Shown: one piece after another, positions 10,545 through 26,681 of the stretch | Layout: each line of letters opens with the position of its first letter | How positions within the stretch are numbered: position 1 is the first letter of the stretch | Made by a program: the position numbers and the translations under genes | Notes under the pieces: generated by a model | Told to the model about the DNA's origin: nothing | Databases searched by the model: none | Seen by the model: the letters and a program-made list of their open reading frames with translations, nothing else | Assembly: GCA_949752735.1 (NCBI GenBank) | Contig: OX457044.1 | Span: forward strand, 18,959,685-19,023,684 | Direction of reading: 5' to 3' | DNA from: Lumbricus terrestris | Lineage: Eukaryota; Annelida; Clitellata; Crassiclitellata; Lumbricidae | DNA: 64,000 bases

Positions 10545-10800
10545 AGTTGTTAGCGCGCTGGACTGTCGACCGAGAGGTAGGGGTTCAATTCCCCGCCGGG
10601 GCAGAAATTTGTATCGAGATTTCTGTTCCACAAGCACCACCTAACTGACTCAGCTATGATGAGTACACGGACCTCACGGCCAGTGGATAATGAGACGGTG
10701 AGGGAGAGGATTGGCCACCACCCTCATATGCCGAGGCCTTGAAAATGAAGTCGCTAACGCTTCATCCCGATTGGCAACCTTCGGGCTAGCCAGAAGAGAT
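10545..10800 (+). mobile_element. tRNA-derived SINE, family 2, copy 2
   Basis: tRNA-like head with A-box 'ttagcgcgctgg' and a near-perfect B-box 'ggttcaattcc', followed by 'ccccgccggggca'. The body matches 6800-7000 ('ctcagctatgatgagtacac', 'gagacggtgagggagagga'). The head is better preserved here than in copy 1. Confidence 0.8.
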
Positions 10801-10929
10801 CTCTCATTTCTCATATTTAATCAAATATACGATGCATATATATATATATATATACATATAAATAGCCTATATGCATGCATAAATATATATGTAGAGTTGT
10901 ATATAAATAATATATTCACTTAGCTAGAG

Positions 10930-11170
10930 ATATGTGTGTGTGTATGTATGTATGTATGTATGTATGTATGTATGTATGTATGTATGTATGTATGTATGTA
11001 TGTATGTATGTATGTATGTATGTATGTATGTATGTATGTATGTATGTATGTATGTATGTATGTATGTATGTATGTATGTATGTATGTATGTATGTATGTA
11101 TGTATGTATGTATGTATGTATGTATGTATGTATGTATGTATGTATGTATGTATGTATGTATGTATGTATG

Positions 11171-11200
<30 letters not shown>
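10930..11200. repeat. TATG tetranucleotide microsatellite
   Basis: About 65 near-perfect TATG units. The MYVC and HTYI reading frames on both strands are artefacts of it. Confidence 0.97.
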
Positions 11201-11202
<2 letters not shown>

Positions 11203-12180
11203 ATTGTACATGTACATAATTGGATTGAATAGCCTACCTGCAAAATATCCGTACAGAATATGTCCGTGCGGTGGAACACGGCTGACAATAATCTGAATGG
11301 GTATTTATCGGCGCTATAAAAATCACTAAAAACCGGATGTAATGTGGAATGAATAGGTAAATGGCGTACATAACACGACGAACGTCATTTCATCACTTGT
11401 GGATTTCGTAGTTTGCTTCAGGATTTTGAACTTCTCTTATAAATAATGAAGTATAGGACTTCAGTGTCTCGTGGAACTCGGACTTTCACTGTGGCCAGAA
11501 TATAATAAGGCAATTAATTGTCTGACGCAAATGAACCGCAACCATCGTTGTTGATAGCCTATACAACGTCACTGTATAAATTTAGCCAAGAAATATAGAT
11601 AAATGTTCATTTAGTAATCAACACTAAGCAACAATTATACTCGTGAGCGTCGTAACCACGAACAGAGCATCCCAATTTTGAACAAGGAGGTCATTGTAGT
11701 CCAATATCGTACAAGCAGCCTCAAACAGACCCATCTGAATGATAGCAGTGACTCAGAATGTGAGTTTAAACCATTGTCTACAACGGTATTGTCACTTAAT
11801 AATGTAGTTAATTGAAGAGAGCAACAATTGCAATGCGCAGGCCTATACAGTATGGAAATGAACAACACGACACTGTTGAACCGGTGTATGATGTAAGTTC
11901 AAGTCATTGTAAGACTTTTAGGCTAATTTCTGCGGTGTTATCACACTGATACTGTTTGATTTCTACTCAAATTAAAAATAAATAAAATCAGTAATGTGGA
12001 ATTGTCTAATGGATTGTAATTGTACGTTTTCTTTAGCGACCATGAAGGTATCTAGTCTCATTAGACATTAATTTCAACTTCTCAGTTGTTCTGTTCTGAG
12101 CTATGATTGATAGCCACGATGCTAAACAAGGACATGACGCTGTTCATGTCCATCTAAATGGCCGAGAAAGCGGGGGCGTC
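11201..12180. other. Intergenic stretch upstream of the peptide gene
   Basis: No exon or repeat boundary is recognised. It may hold regulatory sequence for the gene starting near 12220. Confidence 0.45.
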
Positions 12181-12191
12181 CAATTGGGCGC

Positions 12192-12199
12192 TATATAAG
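12192..12199 (+). promoter_or_regulatory. TATA box of the neuropeptide gene
   Basis: The sequence 'gcgctatataaggtc' contains a good TATA element. It lies about 240 bp upstream of the signal-peptide ATG. A CRE-like half site 'gacgtcac' follows at about 12259. TATA promoters are common for peptide-hormone genes. The start site is inferred to lie near 12220-12225. Confidence 0.55.
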
Positions 12200-12433
12200 G
12201 TCTCAACTGTCAGCACATGGGAGCGTACCATCATCGTTATTCTCAGTGGAAGTGGTGGACGTCACCAGTGTCGGTGGAACCTGGAATTTCAAAATTCCGA
12301 AAAATAATAAGCGGTAGATGATCGATGACTATATCCGTTTGCTGTTCAATGAATCATCGATAATTGATTGATTGATTGACTATTGATTGATTGATCGACT
12401 GACTGATTGATTGATTAGCAACAGCGTGGAGTT

Positions 12434-16466
<4,033 letters not shown>

Positions 16467-16850
16467 AGGGAATTGTTTCATCCATCGTGTTCGACTCTTT
16501 CCAAGTTCATTACGTTCCGGTCGCTACCTCTCTATCTCGTGTTGTCGCATTCCTTTCCAACACATGTCACAGTTAAAAATTCTGTTCCGAGGCCTATTAT
16601 TCATATATTATTCGATTCTATAATTTTAGTATTATCTGTACCACTAGCATAGTTTATTCTGTCTATTCGTATTCTATCCTCTGAATTAATTAGTCCATTC
16701 GATACTTTAATAGCCTATCTCAACTCTATTCTACTTTGTCATAATTTTCCTATTTCCTTTTATTTTAATACCACTCTTCCATTTAATTCCACACAAATGT
16801 GTGGAATTGTTAGTATATATTATTATAGATGGGCTATATATATATATATA
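16467..16850. other. Probable 3' UTR and intergenic sequence
   Basis: AT-rich. No canonical aataaa is found close to the stop, so the 3' end of the transcript is undefined. Confidence 0.4.
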
Positions 16851-16852
16851 GG

Positions 16853-17831
<979 letters not shown>

Positions 17832-17898
<67 letters not shown>
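17832..17898. repeat. GA dinucleotide microsatellite
   Basis: More than 30 GA units. Confidence 0.97.
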
Positions 17899-17903
<5 letters not shown>

Positions 17904-18559
17904 CCAACGCCGCATTGACTGAAGATCGCTGGGAGAACCAGTATAGACGGCGCGCGGATGATGCTGTTGAAGGTGAAGAAAATTATTAGATGGCTCTGAT
18001 TCACTACCTGGGAATCTCCGGTTTAGTTGCGAATGGTTGGCGTTCCATCCGGAACATGGCTGGAGTTCCACCCGGAACATCCATGGATGTGTGGAATGAT
18101 AGACATGTCGGGAAAATACCTTGCAACGCTGCAATATGGAGAGGGTTTGTGCAGTGCGGTGTTACAGTTCGGGGGATCAGCAAACCAATGGTGTGAAAAT
18201 GAAGGTGGGGTACGTAGGACAAAGGTTTTTGAAATGGGGTGAGGTGTGGGGTTTTGGAGTGAGGTGGGAATGCATGAAAAAATGATGGAATGTACGTGTG
18301 ATTGACTGAAGAAAGACCCGCCCGACTGATCATGGCTGATGAGCAGAAATAGATCGAGAAAGATAGAAGGAAAGAAGCAAGCAAGAAAGTGGATGGAGAG
18401 AGCGATCGATAGAACGAAAACAAAGGATGAAACAAGGACGAAACACTTAAATCATGAGTAGGAGCTATAAGATGGATAGGCCTAGGAGGTGAACAAGGCC
18501 AAACATAAGAAAATATCAGAAAGACAGAGGAATGAGAGACGAAATGGGAGACAGTATAA

Positions 18560-18690
18560 ATTCTTTAGGCAGAGTCAAGGATACATAAGAACATAAACAA
18601 GAAAATAACAAATTGTTTGCACTCCACCAAACCAAACGGAAGACGTCATCAGAGAGAAACAGCTACAACTCCACGAAGTCCTCCTCACTC
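18560..18690. mobile_element. Dispersed repeat fragment, copy 1
   Basis: 'agagtcaaggatacat', 'agaacataaacaag', 'ttgtttgcactccacc' and 'gagaaacagctacaactcca' are repeated nearly unchanged at 23105-23215. The two copies lie either side of the degenerate RT region, consistent with fragments of one retroelement family. Confidence 0.6.
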
Positions 18691-18879
18691 CTCACTTCCC
18701 TACGTCTACATCCGCCAAATGGCCAGCCCCTCACTCCTCACTTCTTCACGTCTACATCCGCCGAACAGCCCCGCCCCTTGACCTCCAGCCGACCAATCTA
18801 TTTTCAGCTAAAGCGTCGTAAATAACGCGCAAACATCCGGCCAACATAATTTCTTCGCGCTCCTCGGCTAACAGTAGCT

Positions 18880-19525
18880 GGAACTGCATTGGGTAGGGTA
18901 AGATTCGACCTATCGTGCGCGTGGGACCAGTTTCCTAGCATTCTGACGTAGTATAGATCCTTTCAACAAGTTTTACAGCCGAAAACTAGCTGCATCGCAG
19001 TGTGCAGACGACTTAAGGTCCACGTTATTACCTGAAGGAATTTTGGGTCAGGATTCATTTCTGACTAAGCTTGCAGTCATGGCCGTGCACTTGCAGTCAA
19101 GGTTAGCGAATCCACGTGTCTATACTGACAACTCCAAGAAACTTCAAATGGCGTAAAGTAGGCCTAACTGAAATTGAAGGTGTCCATCATACGCCAAGGA
19201 TCCAACTTGCCCCTAGTTCCCCTTAAATACAAAAAGGATAACAAATACTTGATGACTTTGTACCAAAGACCAACGTTACGGTAACTTCGGTCATTGGTCC
19301 AGATCTCGAGTTATCAAGTATTTGTCGTTACCTTCATGTCTAAAGTAAGCGACAAGATGGCCACTGCCTACCACAATAAAAATGACCTGTTCTCGATTTT
19401 TCAGTCAGGTTTCGTAAGGGCCACTCCACATGAAGAGACTCTATTCGTCCATATCCATTCGGATATTTATGGAGCTATCGGCCGGTCACAAGTTTCTCTC
19501 TTAGCGCTTTTTTTTATGTCAGCGG
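18880..19525 (+). pseudogene. LINE reverse transcriptase remnant, 5' part (CR1/jockey-like)
   Basis: Around 19370-19520 the plus strand reads NDLFSIFQSGFVRATPHEETL... and then LLALFFMSAA. This matches the 'FQSGFR..HSTETAL' and 'LLDLSAAFDTV' blocks of CR1/jockey-type reverse transcriptases. It stops at the hAT insertion at 19526, and the missing half of the motif reappears at 22743. Several frame disruptions are present. Confidence 0.65.
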
Positions 19526-20346
19526 CAGTGACGTAACTAGCGTTGGGCTTGGGGGGCTTAAGCCCCCCAAACGAAGCTGAAGCCCCCCCAAAAATAAATT
19601 AAGCCGTTGTATGCTTACGGCTAAATATTTGAACATATGATTTTGATTAAATCTTAAAATCTCATCTTCTGAGATTCATACAAATGGCTTGAAAATTGTT
19701 CTTCTGTGAAGTTCTGTCTATTCAAATCTATCTCTACCAGCCCTAATCTTGATACAGCTGCGTCACTCGTTTGACAGTACTTACTTATTTACATCGATCA
19801 ATGTCAGATACGCAGCAGCTGCTGCCGTTGTTTTTCCGTATACTTTCTATGTAAGGATTCTATATTACAGGACAGGTTACTTGGGAACATTTTGTGGTCA
19901 TGATTTCACTCTGAGCAATAGACGGCGCTCCACTTAAAACCTGAGTCTCTTTGTAGTTTGTGATGATTTACTGCTGCAATAATATGTTGTTGCTATTATT
20001 TACTATTAAGTGTCGTCCATAAAGGACGTCCGCAATGAGGGGGAATGGGTTCATTCAAATGCGGACAAATGCAGGACATGAGGGGAGGGGTGGTCGTAAC
20101 AGGTGCGGACGTCCGCATATAAATTTGGTAAATAGACCTATTTCAGTACAATCTGTGCCATTTTAAAGCCTGTTCACACACTAATCACCAACTTCAGTCA
20201 GATAAATATTTATTGTTTCAGACTTCCCAAACTATACATTTAGAAATAATATGCTCGTTGAAAGATTTTTCGTAATGTTTCTTCTTCATGTTATGCCCCA
20301 GTGTAGTACCATACACTAGGTAGATTGGATTCATGTTAAAGTACAT

Positions 20347-20560
20347 GTGGGGCGCGGTGGTGTAGTGGTGGCGTCGTTGCCTTGAAGCCGGAAGGTTCGA
20401 GGTTCGAATCCACCTGATGTCGTCGCGTAGGGACCTTGGGCAAATCCTTCACTCGCAATTGCTCAGCGCTTCGGCGTGAAACTCCGCTGCAGTGTCCACT
20501 CTGCAGTCGGGAGCGCCTCTGAGTAGTGAGAGAGCTTGAAGGGGCGCTATAACAAGTGCA
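20347..20560 (+). mobile_element. tRNA-derived SINE, family 3
   Basis: The head 'gcgcggtggtgtagtggtgg' contains an A-box, and 'ggttcgaatcc' is a perfect B-box. The body ends 'ggcgctataacaag' followed by a short CATA tail. It is inserted in the hAT element. Confidence 0.8.
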
Positions 20561-20779
20561 CATACATACATAAATACATGTATACCCTGCCAGCCTAATT
20601 TCGTCCCGAGGGATGCATTATCAGCTGCTCTAACAATCAATCTAGCAATCAATTTAAGGAGTTTTGAGTGCGGACGTGCAAATGGGGTGGGGGGGGGGGG
20701 TGGGCGAGGATAAATGCGGACAAGGAGGAAGGAGGGGTTCAAAGTTGGTCATTTTCTGCGGACGTTCTTTATGGACTAC

Positions 20780-20782
20780 CCC

Positions 20783-20835
<53 letters not shown>

Positions 20836-20935
20836 ATTTTATTATTATTATTTTTTGCCCTGGGGTACTTTGTTCCCCCAGGGTCTTATAAAAAGTTAAA
20901 AGAAATGTGCCTGGAACGGCTAAACTTTATTATTA

Positions 20936-20985
<50 letters not shown>

Positions 20986-21055
20986 TTATTATTATTATTA
21001 TTATTTTATTATTATTATTATTATTAATTTAAATAATTATTATTATTCTGTTAGT
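20780..21055 (-). mobile_element. TAA-tailed non-LTR 3' end between TTA microsatellites
   Basis: Two TTA runs flank 'gccctggggtactttgttcc', 'cccagggtcttata' and 'gcctggaacgg', the reverse complement of the tail consensus seen at 15560-15845. Confidence 0.7.
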
Positions 21056-21142
21056 AATATTACTTATTTATTTATTAATATTATTTAATATTTTGATTAT
21101 TGTTATTAGGCTATTATTGCATTGTATGTTTATCCCTATTAT

Positions 21143-21500
21143 TTTAAAGGGTTCACTTTTGAAGTCATAAACCGCGACTTTCGGCACTGAAAATTGATGA
21201 GCCGTTTCGTTAAAATGACAGCCTGAAATGCAACTACTGCAAATATGTGCAAATTCATCAAATTTGACCATTGGGGAGGGGATATTTGTTGAACTCTTAA
21301 ATCAAGTATTTCAGCAGTGAAATTATGAGAGATTTTGCTGAGATGACAGCTTAAAATAATACCATTACAGTTAGGAAACTTGACAGATTTAAACAATAGG
21401 AGAACAGACTTTTAAGCCGTAAACCACGACTATCAGCACTGAAATGATGAGCATTTTCGCTCTAATGACAGTCTAACATGCTAATATTGCATGCTGCAGC
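21143..21500. repeat. Degenerate tandem repeat, about 135-bp period, three units
   Basis: Units begin near 21160, 21290 and 21412 with variants of 'aagtcataaaccgcgact' or 'agccgtaaaccacgacta', then 'gcactgaaa.tgatgag' and 'atgacagcctgaaatg'. The reading frames across it are not convincing genes. Confidence 0.6.
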
Positions 21501-21544
21501 GTGTAAATTCAAAAACATTTTGATACCAAACCCATCCCTCTCTT

Positions 21545-22211
21545 AGTAATCGCAATCAATCGTAACCGTCATCTCCAAACTTCTAAAGCGCTACTCAAAA
21601 GCCAAACGCGGGGCACCAGCTTATTCACGAGCGCTGCGTCGAGTCAAAAGAGTTGTCCGTAAGTGTAGTCCGAAGGTGGTTCGGGTCGAGTTACCAAAGG
21701 ATCAGAGGGGCGGGACAGCAACTGAGGCGACTGTCGTCTGGACCGGGAATTGGATGGTGGAGGATCAGATGAGACATAGAAAGAGTTTTTGAAAAGACGT
21801 GACTTCATTTTCGAATTAAAAACCCAGGGTGTGATGGAAGGAGGAGCCTGAGGAAGGTGATGGCGCGTGATCAGTAAAAGATGGTGGAGGAACTGAAAAA
21901 GATCGGAATTCAGGAGACAGATCATTCCAAATGCGTGGTGCTGTGTTGGATATGGCTCGGTTGGAGAACTTGAGATGACTTGTGACCGACGGTCGAGAAA
22001 GAAAGACAGGCCGATGATCGGGTATAGAGCTGATTGGCTGGATGGTGAACAGTTCGCGAAGATATCTGGACTGGCAGCATTGTAAGGAGTTGTAGGTTAA
22101 GGAGAGAACTTTGATGTGGATTCGCTCTGGGATTTCAACCATAGTGAATTTTAAGTGACTTGAAGCTAGTGCCAGTGGCTCAACACTAAGAAATGGTTGC
22201 AAAATACACAA
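21545..22211 (-). pseudogene. L2/CR1-like LINE reverse transcriptase C-terminus with 3' tail
   Basis: The minus strand encodes ERIHIKVLSLTYNSLQ, then YLRELFTIQP, LSRPSVTSHLKFSNRAI and APRIWNDLSPEFR, the conserved C-terminal block of L2-type LINEs. It is followed downstream by the 'taaagcgc' tail ending in ATTACGATT-like repeats at 21545. It is truncated at its 5' end and frameshifted near 21830-21925. Confidence 0.75.
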
Positions 22212-22742
22212 AGTATAGGCTAAGCCATCATAGAATTAAGCTTTGAGCTGGTAAAACCCATAAAGGGTTTTCCTATACGGTACCCATTATGACAGCTGTA
22301 AACTTATAAACTTGTTATAGGCCTAAACTTGTAACTTTTGCGATCATGGTAAAGACGAAACCCATTTCTTTTGCAATACAAAACTTTGACTTTGTTATCC
22401 TGATAATCTGCTACTCTGCAAAAAGACTTCTTTTTGAAGTTTTCATGACTTTATAGATCATAAAATAGCTGGCAAATAAGAGCCTAAAATGGACTCTAGT
22501 TGAGGTCAACACAGCTAAAAATGCGTTTGTCGCTGGGGCGGAGCCCCAGACCCCGCTGGGGGAGCTTACGACGCTCCCTCAGACCCCCTAGTCGGTATGG
22601 GCTTCGTGCCTTCGGCACTCGCAACTTTGCGCCTTCGGCGCTTTCCGCCAAAAAGTAACAACCGGCAACTTTTCCAAACCACTTTCAGCCCGGGGCTTAA
22701 GCCCCCCAAACGAGAAATCCTAGTTACGTCCCTGGTCAGCGG

Positions 22743-23110
22743 CGCGCAGTCTCGCAGACTTCGATACTGTCAACCATGCAAGGACTGTAATAGGCCTATA
22801 CAGAGTCCTTGCTGTGAACCGTAACATTCTTGGGCGGCTCTACGCCTCGTGTGGTCTTTCTGGACCTTCCCTATTATAGCTGACTTTGTTAGTTTCTGCA
22901 GAACCGTTCATTCCCTGTACTCTATGGGTCCACTATCGTATGTCTCCATGGGTTCCCGTTCCGTTTGGCTTACCTCAGGGCTCGGAACCTCGGACCCAGG
23001 TACTCTCTTGTATAGTATTTATACCACAGATTTAAGCTCTCCCTCTCTGCTGGCTGCTGTCGCAGTCCTGAACCGGTCTTATGCGTCTGTTCTCCAGACT
23101 TTCTTTAGGC
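22743..23110 (+). pseudogene. LINE reverse transcriptase remnant, 3' part
   Basis: Resumes after the hAT element with A-D-F-D-T-V-N-H, the catalytic-motif A continuation. Around 22980-23040 it reads LGTSDPGTLLYSIYTTDLSS, similar to the 'PQGS.LGPLLF.IY..PL' block. The catalytic Asp of motif A is in the duplicated neighbourhood. Heavily decayed. Confidence 0.6.
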
Positions 23111-23215
23111 TAGAGTCAAGGATACATCAGAACATAAACAAGAAAGAACAAATTGTTTGCACTCCACCAAACCAAGCGGAAGACGTCAAAGAGAAACAGC
23201 TACAACTCCAACGAA
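23105..23215. mobile_element. Dispersed repeat fragment, copy 2
   Basis: Near-identical to 18560-18690. Confidence 0.6.
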
Positions 23216-23261
23216 GTACTGCCCAGTATTCGCAACTGCCGTGAAATGTGCGGGGCCATAT

Positions 23262-23590
23262 GTACATACATACATACATACATACATACATACATACATA
23301 CATACATGCATACATACATACATACATACATACATACATACATACATACATACATACATACATACATACATACATACATACATACATACATACATACATA
23401 CATACATACATACATACATACATACATACATACATACATACATACATACATACATACGTACATACATACATACATACATACATACATACATACATACATA
23501 CACAGTTACACACACATACATACACAGTTACACACACATGCATACACACACACATACATGCACACACACACATACATACATGCTCAGAAC
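23262..23590. repeat. CATA tetranucleotide microsatellite
   Basis: About 60 CATA units with few interruptions, then CACATA variants. The HTYI and MYVC frames are artefacts. Confidence 0.97.
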
Positions 23591-23599
23591 ACACATAAT

Positions 23600-25020
23600 C
23601 TAATATTTTGTTCATAGCCTACATAAGTATACGTTTGTGGAATCAAAGGGTCCCAAATAGGAAAACGAGATGGGCCATTCACAGTGTTGTATCGAGACAT
23701 TTGTAAAACTGCCCTTAACTATTTTCTTTCACACAAACCGGTAGGCCTAAAAGAGTTTCAAGTTTTAAAAATAGTAATGGTAGAACTAACAAAGGCTAAC
23801 AAAGTAATTAACTTATACATATTAATAATGTAAGGTAAATAAAGTATACTTACAGTTACCCATTGCACACAAATATTGACGACCGTCTGAGTCTGACAGA
23901 TAAATTAATGGATAATAAGTACTTTAGATTTCACAACACCTTCGACATTGATTACTGCAGCGTCCTCTATGTTGGTATTCCGGCGATTCGGGTGGGTGCT
24001 TGGATTTATAGGTATTGCGTACAGCGCCACGCCTTATCGCTCACATCCCAAGATTAGGTCATGTCACTGAATATGACATAAGCAAGACTTTACAACAATA
24101 ATATTATAGCTCTTACTAGCATTTCTGGCTGCTTAGAGACGTAGGCCTATCCGCCTAATAATTAATGGAACAATAGTGGCCCCACACATGTGCAGAAATT
24201 GTGTACGTCAAAAAACTCAAAATCATAAGTTTCAAAATATTTGTTCCGTGATTGTTTTGTTCAACTTTGCTATTGAACTTAATAAAAATGACAATGATAG
24301 AAAATATTCCTTTTGCATGTGTGGGCCTCTGAAGTTGGGTCCCTGTTTGGCCGAAACATGTTGAACATGCCTTAATGCGCCCCTGCACATATGGGACACG
24401 AACAGCCAATTGGGCCTGCAGTCGAGTTGGCATTTGGCTTAAACAACCTATTCCATGCAGCACAAATTTGCGCTGTATACACACAACTGACTTTCACGTT
24501 CTAAACCATGCCCCAACCTCACCAACCTAACCCGACCCTTACATTCAAGCACTTTCTGCTATGGATGGATGGATCCGATTTGACCAGGGTCTATGACAAC
24601 AGAGGTCGTTACCCTGGACAGAAATTTGCTCGGCATATTACAGCACTTAAGAGCAAGGTACTGAACCAGTGCTTTCTGCTATGTTATACCGTATATACCC
24701 AATCCTACAATACCATACATCAAGGCATGACTTACCCTATTCTGTGCTCTCTATACTTAGTTACTCACTTTTCCTACCCATTAACCATCTCACCCATGCT
24801 GCCATGCATGTCTGTAACTTACTGGACTCGGTGAGACTGACGATTGCCGTGCGGTTTAGACTGCATTCCTTCATTCCAAGGCATGAAGGGAAAGCCATGC
24901 AGAGTAGCGAAAGGAATGGAAAGGTAGAGGAGGGAAATAGATGGAAAGCATAGGAATGGAAGGAAGACGAAGTAAAAGAAGGGCGGGACGAGACAAGATG
25001 CAGCCGGACCCGACAGATGC
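23600..25020. other. Unannotated spacer
   Basis: No exon, RNA gene or clean transposon end recognised. Short frames are unremarkable. Confidence 0.45.
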
Positions 25021-25029
25021 TATAGATAT

Positions 25030-25058
25030 ACATGTGTATATATATATGTCCATATGTC

Positions 25059-25142
<84 letters not shown>
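25030..25142. repeat. TATATG hexanucleotide microsatellite
   Basis: About 16 units of 'tatatg'. Confidence 0.95.
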
Positions 25143-25637
25143 ATATCATGTACAATGTGCGACGTTAGGCCTATATATAAATTATATATATATATATCTG
25201 CGTATACGTATGCGCGTAGGCGATGTTTAAACATACACTGCCTCGTTTGAGATTCTTGGTGCTTCGGCAACATATAAAATAAAACAGACAGTCACACGCA
25301 CACAGACACGCAGTCAGACAAAACCAGCCAGCCACACAGATAGATAGACGGACGGACAGATGATGGCTGAGACAGCTAGACAAAACTGACATTCACTTAG
25401 ACCGATGGAAGGAAGAAGTAGCTTTGCAGATACAACCGGAAGAACATACAGAGACATCGTCTGAGGTTCTATAGCAGACAGAGTATCGTAGGCCTTGAGT
25501 GTTTTTCTTGCAGACAACTTTGACTATCAACTTCCACAGAAACTGAACAGACAACCAGGCTGACATTTAGACGGAGGCACACAGTTATGCAGACGGACAT
25601 AGATGTTTGCACTGATAGCAAGGCACATGTCTGACAT

Positions 25638-25640
<3 letters not shown>

Positions 25641-25690
<50 letters not shown>
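25641..25690. repeat. AT microsatellite
   Basis: About 24 AT units in a region rich in 'cagaca'-type low complexity (25280-25880). Confidence 0.95.
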
Positions 25691-25699
25691 TAACCAACG

Positions 25700-26585
25700 A
25701 AGGAAATGCAGAGACACAAAGAGGCACACACACAGCAACAGGGAGGCGGACAGCCAGACATATAAATCAACTGGCTTACACATGATCAAAAGCAGCGAAC
25801 GGGCAGAGAGACATACAGACACCAACGATGACATTAAGACGGACAAAGCAGGAGACACGTTGGCGGACAGGTATACAGACCTACGTTCATTCCAACGTGG
25901 GAAGCTGCCGAGAAGGAACTTCAGATAGGCCGTACACAGTAGCCAACTCCAGGCTCAGGGGATGGAGCGCTGCACAGACTGTAAGCACAACGAATGTAAA
26001 GGTCAGCACCACCCCGCTCTCCATCTACGCCTGGAGCCGATAAAACACAGCGCGGATGCGTGGAACAGCCTGGAAACAGTTGAACACACATACGCTCCGC
26101 CGTTCCACGCAGACTGGCATGGACGCTGCTCTCACTAGACGAGGGATTCCATGCTCCTAAAACTTGCCCGAAAGGAAGTAACAGCGAGGAAAAACATCAA
26201 GTGAAGAAGAAGACCGATGTCGGCCATTTTGAGATAGGCCTACGAGCCTCGTTCCGAAGACCGTCAGCCTCCGTTTCGTTCCGGCTTCTTGTGCGACGCA
26301 AACGCCGACAAAATCGACCGTAAATAATATTAATTATCATCAGCATTCTCTACGGAAAGCATTTTGAAAGAGGACTTTCCGTAACGCGTCAAACATCTAG
26401 GATTGTTTTCGATCCAAAAAGTGCCACCAAAAACCGTCGTGAATTTAGCAGCGAAACTAGACCGAACCTCAAAATAAATTATTCTGATAGGCCTTTAGAT
26501 TTCGAAAGTTAGTTAAATTCCGAGAATTTGGTGCTCTACAACTAAAATTTAGAAGTTCGATTAAAGAAAACAGCGTGGAAGCAGA
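25700..26585 (+). other. Upstream region and 5' UTR of the synaptopodin-like gene
   Basis: Holds the untranslated part of exon 1 immediately before the ATG at 26586. No TATA box is evident. The extent of the UTR is unknown. Confidence 0.4.
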
Positions 26586-26681
26586 ATGGCGAGTCAACTA
26601 CTTCGGATACAAATGGCTGGCGGAGGACCGTACGGATTCAGACTGCTTGGCGGCGATAAAAATCCGCTAACCGTAGCAAAG
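26586..26681 (+). CDS. Synaptopodin-like exon 1: PDZ N-terminal half
   Basis: Starts MASQLLRIQMAGGGPYGFRL. Donor g|gtaaac, phase 0. Only 32 codons, hence easily missed. Confidence 0.85.

Larger units (their letters stand above)
19526..22734. mobile_element. 3.2-kb hAT-type element carrying nested insertions
   Basis: Ends CAGTGACGTAACTAG and CTAGTTACGTCCCTG, with the 8-bp duplication gtcagcgg at 19518-19525 and 22735-22742. Both ends also carry inverted 'ggcttaagccccccaaac'. No transposase is recognised. Internally it contains a SINE, TAA-tailed retro fragments, a roughly 135-bp tandem repeat and an L2-like LINE end. Confidence 0.88.

Noticed and set aside
10559..10602. Possible functional tRNA gene because of a good B-box.
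   Set aside because: No acceptor-stem pairing or cloverleaf could be made, and the same sequence continues into a SINE body shared with 6800-7000.
20347..20415. Possible functional tRNA gene (perfect A and B boxes).
   Set aside because: No 3' acceptor stem is present, and the sequence runs on into a SINE tail.
23262..23590. Tandem array considered as a CRISPR-like or satellite structure.
   Set aside because: Simple CATA repeat with no unique spacers, in an animal genome.
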